36,497 bases of DNA from Xanthobacteraceae bacterium (GCA_019747015.1 JAIERI010000057.1:1-36497), one strand, 5' to 3'. Counted from the first letter of the stretch, positions 19,535 to 27,570 are shown. Numbers and translations are program-made. Notes: a model not told the origin generated them from the letters alone.

Positions 19535-20056
19535 ATGGCCAGCAATGCAAGCGGAATGACGGCCGATGAGGTGCGCGCGGTTCTTGGTCTGGAAGCGAAC
19601 GCAACATGCGGTTTCGTGAAAGAGACCTATCGTGCCAAACCGCAGATCGCGGCAGGCGGGTTGCCCGCGCCTTTCGCTGAAGGCCGGCCGATGGGCTCGG
19701 CGCTGTATTTCATGGTAACGCCGCCGGCGCCGGTGAAGCTGCATCGCATCCGCAACGATCAACTCTATCATTATTATCTCGGTGATCCGCTCGAAGTGTT
19801 GCTGCTGCGCGGGGAGGGCGAGCGCGTCATTGTTGGGCCGGATCTGCGGGCAGGACAGCGCGTGCAGCTTCTGATTCCGGGCAACACGTTTCACACTGCG
19901 CGCGTCGTTGGCGACAGGCGCTGGTTTCTCGGCGCCAGTACCGAGTGGCCGGGTGTCATTCCAGCCGATGTTGAACTCGGCAACGCGGACAGGTTGATCG
20001 CCGAATTTCCGAAAGTCGCTGCCGATATTCGCGGTTTCCCTGAGCCGGTCAACTGA
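19535..20056 (+). CDS. DUF985-like cupin protein
   Basis: ALYFMVTPPAPVKLHRIRNDQLYHYYLGDPLEVLLL...LIPGNTFHTARVVGDRRWFLGASTEWPG cupin_5 pattern. Confidence 0.88.
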   Translation: MASNASGMTADEVRAVLGLEANATCGFVKETYRAKPQIAAGGLPAPFAEGRPMGSALYFMVTPPAPVKLHRIRNDQLYHYYLGDPLEVLLLRGEGERVIVGPDLRAGQRVQLLIPGNTFHTARVVGDRRWFLGASTEWPGVIPADVELGNADRLIAEFPKVAADIRGFPEPVN

Positions 20057-20092
20057 CGCCGCCCGCAAGAAATTTTAATGCCAGACAGAAGG

Positions 20093-20115
20093 GCCCGCCT
20101 CAGGCGGGCTTTTTT
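20093..20115 (+). terminator. Rho-independent terminator-like hairpin
   Basis: GCCCGCC-TCA-GGCGGGC stem followed by TTTTTT, ending 1 nt before ATG 20117. Confidence 0.75.
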
Positions 20116-20116
20116 C

Positions 20117-21289
20117 ATGCCCCGTTTCTTCGACCTGTTTCGCGCACCCGAAACCAAAGCCAGCCGGACCGCAAGGCTGCTTGCCTTCGAAAGCGGCGGC
20201 CGGGCGCGGTGGACGCCGCGCGATTATGCGGCGCTGGCCCGCGAGGGCTATCTCGCCAACGCCATCGTGCACCGCGCAGTGCGGCTGGTCGCGGAAAACG
20301 CGGCGTCTTGCTGCTTCCTGCTTTATGAAGGCGCAAGCGAACGCGACAGCCATCCGCTATTGCAGCTTCTCGCGCGGCCCAACCCGCGCCAGGACGGCGC
20401 GAGCTTTTTCGAGACGCTCTACGCTCACATGCTGCTCGCGGGCAACGCATATATAGAGGGTGTCGCTCTCGACGATCAAATCCGCGAACTCTACGCGCTA
20501 CGGCCGGACCGCATGAAAGTGGTGCCGGGCACTGATGGCTGGCCGGAGGCCTATGAATATGGCGTCGCCGGACGCAGCGTGCGCTTCGACCAGATGTCAA
20601 CGCGCGTGCCGCCGATCCTGCATCTGACGTTCTTTCATCCGCTCGACGATCATTACGGTCTCGCCCCCGCAGAGGCGTCGGCGATTGCAATCAATACGCA
20701 TAACGCGGCGGCGCATTGGAATAAGGCCTTGCTCGACAACGCCGCGCGGCCGTCCGGTGCGCTGGTGTATTCCGGGCCGGAAGGCGCGGTGCTCTCCGAT
20801 TCGCAGTTCGACCGGCTCAAGCGTGAACTCGAAGGCACCTACCAGGGCGCGGTGAATGCCGGGCGCCCGCTGTTGCTGGAGGGCGGGCTCGACTGGAAGG
20901 CGATGTCGATGACCCCGAAGGACATGGACTTCCTCGAAGCCAAGAATTCCGCGGCGCGTGAAATCGCGCTTGCCTTCGGTGTGCCGCCGATGCTGCTCGG
21001 CATTCCCGGCGACAATACGTATGCGAATTTCCAGGAAGCCAACCGCGCGCTATGGCGGCAGACGATTTTACCCCTAGCCACGCGCGTCGGCACCTCGCTG
21101 ATGCAGTGGCTGGCACCGCAGTTTGGTTCTGATTTGCGCATCGCCATCGACACCGACAGGATCGACGCGCTCGCGCCCGACCGCGCCGCGCTGTGGGACC
21201 GTGTCGCAGCCGCGCCGTTCCTGACATTGAATGAAAAGCGGGAGGCGACAGGCTACGCGCCGGTGGACGGGGGCGACCGGCTCGAATAG
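20117..21289 (+). CDS. HK97-family phage portal protein (GTA g3)
   Basis: GNAYIEGVALDDQIRELYALRPDRMKVV, PLDDHYGLAPAEA, FGVPPMLLGIPGDNTYANFQEANRALWRQTILPL. Alternative in-frame ATG at 20078. Confidence 0.93.
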   Translation: MPRFFDLFRAPETKASRTARLLAFESGGRARWTPRDYAALAREGYLANAIVHRAVRLVAENAASCCFLLYEGASERDSHPLLQLLARPNPRQDGASFFETLYAHMLLAGNAYIEGVALDDQIRELYALRPDRMKVVPGTDGWPEAYEYGVAGRSVRFDQMSTRVPPILHLTFFHPLDDHYGLAPAEASAIAINTHNAAAHWNKALLDNAARPSGALVYSGPEGAVLSDSQFDRLKRELEGTYQGAVNAGRPLLLEGGLDWKAMSMTPKDMDFLEAKNSAAREIALAFGVPPMLLGIPGDNTYANFQEANRALWRQTILPLATRVGTSLMQWLAPQFGSDLRIAIDTDRIDALAPDRAALWDRVAAAPFLTLNEKREATGYAPVDGGDRLE

Positions 21290-21317
21290 ATGTGGTTGCC
21301 TCATTGCTGGATGCGAT

Positions 21318-21986
21318 ATGAGTCTGACTTACGTCATTCCGGACATTCACGGCCGGGCCGATCTGCTGGATGAGGCGCTGGCGCGCATTGACACGCATGC
21401 CGCGGGAAACGGCGGCACGCTGGTGTTGCTCGGCGATTATGTGAGCAAGGGCCCGGACAGCCGCGGCGTAATCGAGCGGCTTGAGACGAATCCGCCACGC
21501 GATTTCAAGTTCGTTGCGCTGAAGGGCAACCACGACGCCATGATGGTGAGCGCGCTTAGGGACGGCGCCGACATGTCCGAATGGCTGGCGAAGGGCGGCG
21601 CCTCGACGCTTGCCTCGTATGGCGATGCCGCCGCGGTGCCGCAGTCGCATATCGATTGGTTAGATGTGCGGCCGCTGATGCATGAAGATGTGCATCGTAT
21701 CTATGTTCATGCCGGTCTCAATCCTGTTCTGCCGCTTTATGCACAGAGCGAGAAGGTGCTGCTGTGGAAGCGCTACGGCAGGGACGAAACCGGCGGCTAC
21801 GGCGCGCGCCATGTGGTGCATGGCCATGACAACGCGGTTGATGGACCGCTGTTGTTCGAGGGCCGCAGCAATCTCGATACCTGCGCCTGGCGCACGGGGC
21901 AGCTGGTGATCGGCGTTTTCGATGACGACGTTCCCGGTGGGCCAGTGGGCTTTATCACTGTGCAGGGGCCGGCAGCAGCTTCATAA
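21318..21986 (+). CDS. PPP-type serine/threonine phosphatase-like metallophosphoesterase
   Basis: YVIPDIHGRADLL, LLGDYVSKGPDSRGVIE, LKGNHDAMM, VVHGHDNAVDGPLLFEGRSNLDT. Confidence 0.9.
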   Translation: MSLTYVIPDIHGRADLLDEALARIDTHAAGNGGTLVLLGDYVSKGPDSRGVIERLETNPPRDFKFVALKGNHDAMMVSALRDGADMSEWLAKGGASTLASYGDAAAVPQSHIDWLDVRPLMHEDVHRIYVHAGLNPVLPLYAQSEKVLLWKRYGRDETGGYGARHVVHGHDNAVDGPLLFEGRSNLDTCAWRTGQLVIGVFDDDVPGGPVGFITVQGPAAAS

Positions 21987-21996
21987 CCGGGAGCGG

Positions 21997-22482
21997 CTAT
22001 CGTATCTCACGCCAGCGCATGTGCTGGCCTGCGCGGGAATCGAACTGCGCCTTTTGATCGTCGGTCAGCGAAGCATAAAATGCGTCAAGGGCGGGACGTA
22101 TCGTCGTGATGGCGGTGAGCATCGAGCCTATGCGGGTTTCCATGGCCTCCATCCGGCTCGGCACGGTGGCACCGATGTAGCCGGTGCAGGCGCTACGCAT
22201 TGTGTCGCCCGCTTTGGCGGAAACTGCCTTGAAGTCCTCAAGCTTGGCCCGCTGGGCGTCATTCAGCTTCAACGTTTCCGCGAGTCCTTCGGTGCGCCAT
22301 TGCATGAAACCGCCAGACTCGCGGTTGCACATCCGCGATCCCATCATTACGTCGGATCCCATCATACCAAATCCGGAACCCATCATTCCCGATCCGCTAC
22401 CGACGGTTTGGGCAATTGCTATCGATCCGGTCATCGCGAGGGCGGCGGAAGCCATCAATACCAGGCGGCGATGTTTGGTCAT
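21997..22482 (-). CDS. Spy/CpxP-like periplasmic LTXXQ-type protein, Met-rich
   Basis: Signal peptide MTKHRRLVLMASAALAMTGSIAIAQ; Met/Gly repeat GMMGSGFGMMGSDVMMGSRM; LKLNDAQRAKLEDF; LTDDQKAQFDSR. Confidence 0.8.
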   Translation of the reverse strand: MTKHRRLVLMASAALAMTGSIAIAQTVGSGSGMMGSGFGMMGSDVMMGSRMCNRESGGFMQWRTEGLAETLKLNDAQRAKLEDFKAVSAKAGDTMRSACTGYIGATVPSRMEAMETRIGSMLTAITTIRPALDAFYASLTDDQKAQFDSRAGQHMRWREIR

Positions 22483-22610
22483 ATGCTTCTCCCATACCTG
22501 AAAATATACGCTAGAGCGCGGACCCTTTTGCCACATTGATGCATGTCAACCGCAACGATCGGTCTTTTCAGACGTCGTTTTGCCGTTGAACAACAATTCC
22601 AGCAGCAGCC

Positions 22611-22814
22611 ATGACCGATCTGATCCGCACGTTCACCGAACGCGGCGACCTTGCGCATCTGGCGCTGTTTCTGTGGGCCAGCGCGGCGAGCTTCGCCTTT
22701 CTGTTCACGCTGCGCGAGCTGGCGGATGCCTCGCGCCGGTTCGACGATTTCGTGCGCGAATTGTCCCTGTTCAATCGCCGCGCGCGCCGCAAACGTTCAA
22801 ACACATCTGACTGA
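22611..22814 (+). CDS. Small GTA g3.5-like membrane protein
   Basis: Lies between portal and protease genes; MTDLIRTFTERGDLAHLALFLWASAASFAFLFTLRELADASRRFDDFV. Confidence 0.65.
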   Translation: MTDLIRTFTERGDLAHLALFLWASAASFAFLFTLRELADASRRFDDFVRELSLFNRRARRKRSNTSD

Positions 22815-22825
22815 AGGATTTCATC

Positions 22826-23014
22826 ATGGATGATTTGCATACGATGCTGCGTTCGATCAGCGGCGAGACCAAGGCCAAGACGGAACACCTCACGGTGTTT
22901 CGCGAATTTTTGGCGCATCTTGAGAAGATCCAGCACAAGGCGCCGGTGCGTCTGCTGACGGCGAAGCCCGCGCGCGCCAGATCGCCGCGCCGCAAGGCCA
23001 AGCGCGCGAAATAG
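22826..23014 (+). CDS. Small hypothetical protein
   Basis: 62 aa ORF directly following the g3.5-like gene. Confidence 0.5.
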   Translation: MDDLHTMLRSISGETKAKTEHLTVFREFLAHLEKIQHKAPVRLLTAKPARARSPRRKAKRAK

Positions 23015-23073
23015 CTCCGCGCTTTCTTTCACATCATTGCGCCGGCCCAAACTTGCATCCTGCGAGATCGCTC

Positions 23074-23595
23074 ATGCACGCGCCACTCTCCTCCACATCC
23101 CGCGTCACGCTCGCCAGCGACGGCACGGTGGAAGGCTATGCGAGCCTGTTCGGCGAGATCGATCAGGCGCGCGACATGGTCATGCCGGGTGCATTCACGC
23201 AGACGCTGCAAAGCCGGGGCTTGCGAAAAATCCCGATGCTGTTCCAGCACGACCCATCGGAGCCGGTCGGCATCTGGCTCGAGTTGCGCGAGGACATTCG
23301 CGGGCTGTGGGCGAGGGGACGCCTGATCCCCGAAGTCGTGCGGGGCCGCGAGTTGATGGCGCTGGTGCAGCAGGGCGCGATCGACGGCCTGTCGATCGGT
23401 TATCGCACCGTGCGCGGGCGGATCGATCCGAAAACCCGCATCCGCAAATTGTATCAGGTCGATCTTTGGGAAATTTCCATCGTCACCTTCCCGCTTCTGG
23501 CGGGGGCAAGGGTGCGGGCGGTGAAGGGGGCATCCCTGACGCCCAAATCGGTGCCGATCCTGCGTGGAATACTGAATGTGAAGAAAATGTTATGA
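23074..23595 (+). CDS. HK97-family prohead protease (GTA g4)
   Basis: GYASLFGEIDQARDMVMPGAFTQTL, LFQHDPSEPVGIW, DGLSIGYRTVRGR, LWEISIVTFPLL. Confidence 0.93.
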   Translation: MHAPLSSTSRVTLASDGTVEGYASLFGEIDQARDMVMPGAFTQTLQSRGLRKIPMLFQHDPSEPVGIWLELREDIRGLWARGRLIPEVVRGRELMALVQQGAIDGLSIGYRTVRGRIDPKTRIRKLYQVDLWEISIVTFPLLAGARVRAVKGASLTPKSVPILRGILNVKKML

Positions 23596-23701
23596 AATCA
23601 GTATCTTACATTCCGAGCGGTAATTGTTAACTACAGAAGGTTAGTTTACAGAGGTTGCAAATTGCAAGGGAACGGGCAAATATCCCGTTGCGTTGGTACC
23701 G

Positions 23702-23908
23702 ATGTTTGATACGACGCTAGAAAAAGCCAGAGATGAAATCGTGTTCGCGCTTAAAAAGCAGATAGTTAGCGCACCCGATCGCGAGAGTAAGATCGATCCG
23801 AAGGAGGCGCCGCGCCTACCTGTTCGGGTGCAGAATCACGATTTGGATGCGGCTATCGACGATATGATTGACCGGTTCCCGAAGACCTTGGATTATCTTG
23901 CCAAGTGA
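23702..23908 (+). CDS. Putative antitoxin partner of the downstream Doc-like toxin
   Basis: Short ORF directly upstream of and overlapping the Doc-like ORF; no recognised antitoxin family; assigned by position. Confidence 0.5.
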   Translation: MFDTTLEKARDEIVFALKKQIVSAPDRESKIDPKEAPRLPVRVQNHDLDAAIDDMIDRFPKTLDYLAK

Positions 23909-24323
23909 ACCTGTTTGGTTGACCGAGGCGCAGGTTGATCGCATTAATCAGAGGCTCGTCGAACAAACCGGCGAGCCTCATGTTTTATTACATCCTGGTT
24001 TGCTAGCGAGCGGGATGGCGCGGCCTATTAACCGGTGGGCCTATGGCGAACAAGATGTGGCGAACCTCGCCGGTATTCTGTTGCTTGGCATCGGTATGAA
24101 CCATCCGTTTCAGCAGGGCAATAAGCGCACTGCCCTGACCGCTGCAAAGGTATTTCTTCAGTTCAACGGATATAGTTTTGTGGCTCCAGATTCTGAACCA
24201 TTAGGCGCGCTAATCGAGCGGTCAATTACGGGGATGATATCCGAGGCCGTTTTTCTAAAAGCTATGCGCAGTTGTGCCATTCTTACTGAAGAATGGCGTA
24301 TCTTTCAAGAAACGCAAACTTAG
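23868..24323 (+). CDS. Fic/Doc-family toxin
   Basis: NHPFQQGNKRTALTAAKVFLQFNGYSFVAP Fic/Doc motif. ORF start is TTG 23868; an in-frame TTG at 23898 is also possible. Confidence 0.85.
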   Translation: MTGSRRPWIILPSEPVWLTEAQVDRINQRLVEQTGEPHVLLHPGLLASGMARPINRWAYGEQDVANLAGILLLGIGMNHPFQQGNKRTALTAAKVFLQFNGYSFVAPDSEPLGALIERSITGMISEAVFLKAMRSCAILTEEWRIFQETQT

Positions 24324-24353
24324 CCCGCGTTTTATCTTTCCATACCTGACAAT

Positions 24354-24378
24354 CGCCGCCCCACCGGGCGGCGTTTTT
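24354..24378 (+). terminator. Rho-independent terminator-like hairpin upstream of capsid
   Basis: CGCCGCCC-CACC-GGGCGGCG followed by TTTTT. Confidence 0.7.
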
Positions 24379-24409
24379 GTTTGCCCAACCCAATCCACAG
24401 GAGAACCAC

Positions 24410-25708
24410 ATGGACATCGATATCCAGGACCACATTCAAGATCACGCGCCGGAGCACAAGGCCGGCATCTCGTCCGCGCAGCGCGGCGAGCACGACGCCT
24501 TCATGCAGATGTTCGAGGAATTCAAATCCTCGAACGACGAGCGCCTGGCCTCGCTGGGCCGCCGCGGCGACGTGCTGCTGGATGAAAAGGTTGACCGCAT
24601 CAATTCCGCGCTCGACGCGCAGATGAAGCGCATCGACGATCTGGCGCTGAAGAACGCGCGGCCTTTGCTCGAAGGCAACCGGCTCGAAGGAAATCGGCGT
24701 GATGGCACGCGTGCCCGCACCGCCGGCTCCGCCGCGCGCGAACACAAGAGCGCGTTCGATGCTTACGTGCGCGGCGGCGAAAGCGCCGGCCTCAAGGCAA
24801 TCGAGACCAAGGCGCTGTCCTCGGGTTCGGACGCCGATGGCGGCTATCTCGTGCCGGACGAACTCGAGCACGAGATCGGCCAGCGCCTGGCTGCGATTTC
24901 GCCGATCCGCGCCATCTCGATGGTGCGCGAGATTTCCGGCGGCGTTTACAAAAAGCCGTTCATGACCGCGGGACCGGCCACCGGCTGGGTCGGCGAGACG
25001 GATGCGCGCACGCAGACCACTTCGCCCACGCTCGACGCCCTGAGCTTTCCGGCGATGGAGCTTTACGCCATGCCGGCGGCGACCGCGACGCTGCTCGATG
25101 ACTCCGCCGTCAACATCGACGAGTGGATCGCTTCGGAGGTCGAGCTGACCTTCGCGGTGCAGGAGGGCGCGGCGTTCGTCAACGGCGACGGCACCAACAA
25201 GCCGAAGGGCTTTTTGAATTACACCGCCGTCGCCAACGCCTCATGGACCTGGGGCAATCTCGGCTATATCGCCTCGGGTTCGGCCGGTGCGTTTCCGGCG
25301 AGCAATCCTTCCGACGTGCTGATCGATCTGATCTATGCGCTGAAGGCCGGCTACCGGCAGAACGGCACGTTTGTGATGAACCGCAAGACGCAGGCGGCGA
25401 TCCGCAAGTTCAAGGATTCTGGCGGCGATTATCTCTGGCAGCCGCCGACCCAGGCCGGCGGGCGCGCGTCATTGATGACGTTTCCGCTGATCGAGGCCGA
25501 GGACATGCCGGACGTCGCCGCCAATTCGCTCTCCATCGCGTTCGGCGATTTCAGGCGCGGCTATCTGATCGTGGACCGGCTCGGCGTTCGCGTGCTGCGC
25601 GATCCGTATTCCGCAAAACCCTACGTGCTGTTCTACACCACCAAGCGCGTCGGCGGCGGCGTGCAGGATTTCGAGGCCATCAAGCTGGTGAAATTCGCGG
25701 CGAGTTGA
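24410..25708 (+). CDS. HK97-family major capsid protein (GTA g5)
   Basis: Helical N-terminal delta-like region, then LSSGSDADGGYLVPDELEHEI, AFVNGDGTNKPKGFLNY, FVMNRKTQAAIRKFKDSGGDYLWQP; GGAG RBS. Confidence 0.95.
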   Translation: MDIDIQDHIQDHAPEHKAGISSAQRGEHDAFMQMFEEFKSSNDERLASLGRRGDVLLDEKVDRINSALDAQMKRIDDLALKNARPLLEGNRLEGNRRDGTRARTAGSAAREHKSAFDAYVRGGESAGLKAIETKALSSGSDADGGYLVPDELEHEIGQRLAAISPIRAISMVREISGGVYKKPFMTAGPATGWVGETDARTQTTSPTLDALSFPAMELYAMPAATATLLDDSAVNIDEWIASEVELTFAVQEGAAFVNGDGTNKPKGFLNYTAVANASWTWGNLGYIASGSAGAFPASNPSDVLIDLIYALKAGYRQNGTFVMNRKTQAAIRKFKDSGGDYLWQPPTQAGGRASLMTFPLIEAEDMPDVAANSLSIAFGDFRRGYLIVDRLGVRVLRDPYSAKPYVLFYTTKRVGGGVQDFEAIKLVKFAAS

Positions 25709-25739
25709 AGGCGGCGAATGACTTCAAACGATCATTGCA

Positions 25740-25765
25740 CGGCGCGCGAACAGCGCGCCGTTTTT
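25740..25765 (+). terminator. Rho-independent terminator-like hairpin downstream of capsid
   Basis: CGGCGCGC-GAACA-GCGCGCCG followed by TTTTT. Confidence 0.7.
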
Positions 25766-25796
25766 GTTTCAAATCGCAAATCCGGGACCGCGCCGC

Positions 25797-26693
25797 ATGA
25801 ACCCGCGCGAGGCTGCCTTTCTGCGTCATCAGCAAGAGCGATGGCTGCGGCCGGACGCATATCGGTGGGTGCGATCGGATGCGGTGCGCTATCTGAAGCC
25901 CGGTTCAGATTTAACAAGTGCGCTTCCCGCATTGGACCGCAAATACAGTCCCAGCCAGCCGCGTGTTCCGGCGGGCAGCGGACGCGAGAGTGGCCGCTGG
26001 ACGGATGGAAGTTCGGGCGGCGATGGCGCCCCCGGCAGCATCGCGCAGCCGATGGGCAACATCGACTTCGGCGATCTGCCGAATTTCAGCGATCTGTTTG
26101 CGCTGTTTCAGATTGCGCCGGGCGACTTCGACCTCAATGGCGTTCAACTCGCCGGCGATCCGCCGCCGGGTGACAGCCCTGAACTTCCATCCAACGACCC
26201 ACCGGAAATTCCAACGGAGCGGCCCTCGACTGGCAGTGAGCGAATGGGTTTTGTAAGGGCTGCCGCGCAGTGGATCGGTCTTGTTGGCCGTTATTCGCCA
26301 GTGGTGAGTACATATTTTGAGGCGTTGGATCAGATCGAACAGATCAAGGCTCTCACCGACGTTATCAAATCGTCCAATGATCCGCCAAAGAATCTTGAGG
26401 AGCTTCAAGCGCTGGTTGGCTCAGCCAGTCAGCCGGGGTATCATGACCATCACATTGTGGAGGAGAAGGCTGCGCAAAATGCAGGAATTCCGGAGAGCTT
26501 CATTCAGGGTCGCGACAATCTTGCTCGTATTCCAACTCTAAAGCATTACGATATCACGGCAGATTATCAAAGAACTGAACTTCAGCCGGACGGGAGTTTT
26601 CGCTCTCTGCGGGAATTTCTACAGGATAAGGATTTTGAAACAAGACGCGCTTACGGATTGGCTATAATGAGAAAAAATGGTGTGCTTAAATGA
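25797..26693 (+). CDS. Putative toxin with C-terminal HNH-like nuclease domain
   Basis: N-terminal RWLRPDAYRWVRSDAVRYLKPG; linker KYSPSQPRVPAGSGRESGRWTDG; C-terminal YHDHHIVEEKAAQNAG...FIQGRDNLARIPTLKHYDI...SLREFLQDKDFETRRAYGLAIMRKNGVLK. Confidence 0.7.
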   Translation: MNPREAAFLRHQQERWLRPDAYRWVRSDAVRYLKPGSDLTSALPALDRKYSPSQPRVPAGSGRESGRWTDGSSGGDGAPGSIAQPMGNIDFGDLPNFSDLFALFQIAPGDFDLNGVQLAGDPPPGDSPELPSNDPPEIPTERPSTGSERMGFVRAAAQWIGLVGRYSPVVSTYFEALDQIEQIKALTDVIKSSNDPPKNLEELQALVGSASQPGYHDHHIVEEKAAQNAGIPESFIQGRDNLARIPTLKHYDITADYQRTELQPDGSFRSLREFLQDKDFETRRAYGLAIMRKNGVLK

Positions 26694-27055
26694 GAGGCGC
26701 TGTTCTTTCCGAATTAAATATCGAGGATCTCGTCGAACGATTTGTTCAGCTGAGTCTTCAAGAAGACGTTGCTGCAAATGTACTGCGTGTTTCCCTCGTG
26801 AATCGATTAGTTGTTCAGATTCATGAAATCAGCAAGGAGCTAGCACGGCGCCCTGGTGATCAACGGCTGGTGTTAACCAAGCTTTTTTCTCATCCGAATC
26901 TTCAGGTTCGCTTTAACGTGGCGACCAATCTTTTTAGTCTCGTCCCAGCGGAAGCTCGGAGGCAGATCGAAGAGATTGCTGATTCGAAGGTGTATCCCAT
27001 TGCCGGTCATGCAGGCACATATCTTCTGATACTCGATGGCCCCTTATCGAACTAG
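26690..27055 (+). CDS. DUF2019-like protein, putative cognate immunity protein
   Basis: ATGA overlap with the toxin stop; LVERFVQLSLQEDVA...LFSHPNLQVRFNVATNLFSLVPAEARRQIEEIADSKVYPIAGHAGTYLLILDG. Confidence 0.7.
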   Translation: MRGAVLSELNIEDLVERFVQLSLQEDVAANVLRVSLVNRLVVQIHEISKELARRPGDQRLVLTKLFSHPNLQVRFNVATNLFSLVPAEARRQIEEIADSKVYPIAGHAGTYLLILDGPLSN

Positions 27056-27059
27056 GACA

Positions 27060-27188
27060 GTGGCGAATTCGCTCTCCATCGCGTTCGGCGATTTCAGGCG
27101 CGGCTATCTGATCGTGGACCATCTCGGCGTGCGGGTGCTGCGCGATCCGTATTCCGCAAAGCCCTACGTGCTGTTCTACACGGGGTGA
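27060..27188 (+). pseudogene. Duplicated 3' fragment of the major capsid gene
   Basis: 27066-27181 matches 25523-25638 with 5 mismatches in 116 nt; short in-frame GTG ORF MANSLSIAFGDFRRGYLIVDHLGVRVLRDPYSAKPYVLFYTG*. Confidence 0.95.
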
Positions 27189-27195
27189 TGAAACC

Positions 27196-27570
27196 ATGAG
27201 ACGCTGGACGGCGCTTCAGAAGGAATCCGTTGAGGAGCTTGTCGCTCGTTTCACAGCCATCGCGCTCAAACAGCATGAAGCTGTCCTTTATCGCCAAACC
27301 ACTAAATACAATCGTCTTTATGATCAGGTGGTCGCAGTAAAAGATGAACTCAAGTCACGTAATGACGATGAGCGCCGGGCACTGACGTCTCTCTACACTT
27401 ACCCGAACGCAATGGTTCGGCTCCAGGCCGCTCGTGCTAATCTCGCTCTCGGCTATACTGAGGCGCGAAATGTAATTCAGTCGATTGTAGACAGCGATGA
27501 TCAGCCTCTGGCGTTTCACGCCGGCATGACGCTTTCGAATCTGGACCGGGGTTTTTACAAGCCGACTTAA
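27196..27570 (+). CDS. DUF2019 protein (second, putative orphan immunity)
   Basis: VEELVARFTAIALKQHEAVLYRQTTKYNRLYDQVVAVKDELKSR...AGMTLSNLDRGFYKPT. Confidence 0.85.
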   Translation: MRRWTALQKESVEELVARFTAIALKQHEAVLYRQTTKYNRLYDQVVAVKDELKSRNDDERRALTSLYTYPNAMVRLQAARANLALGYTEARNVIQSIVDSDDQPLAFHAGMTLSNLDRGFYKPT

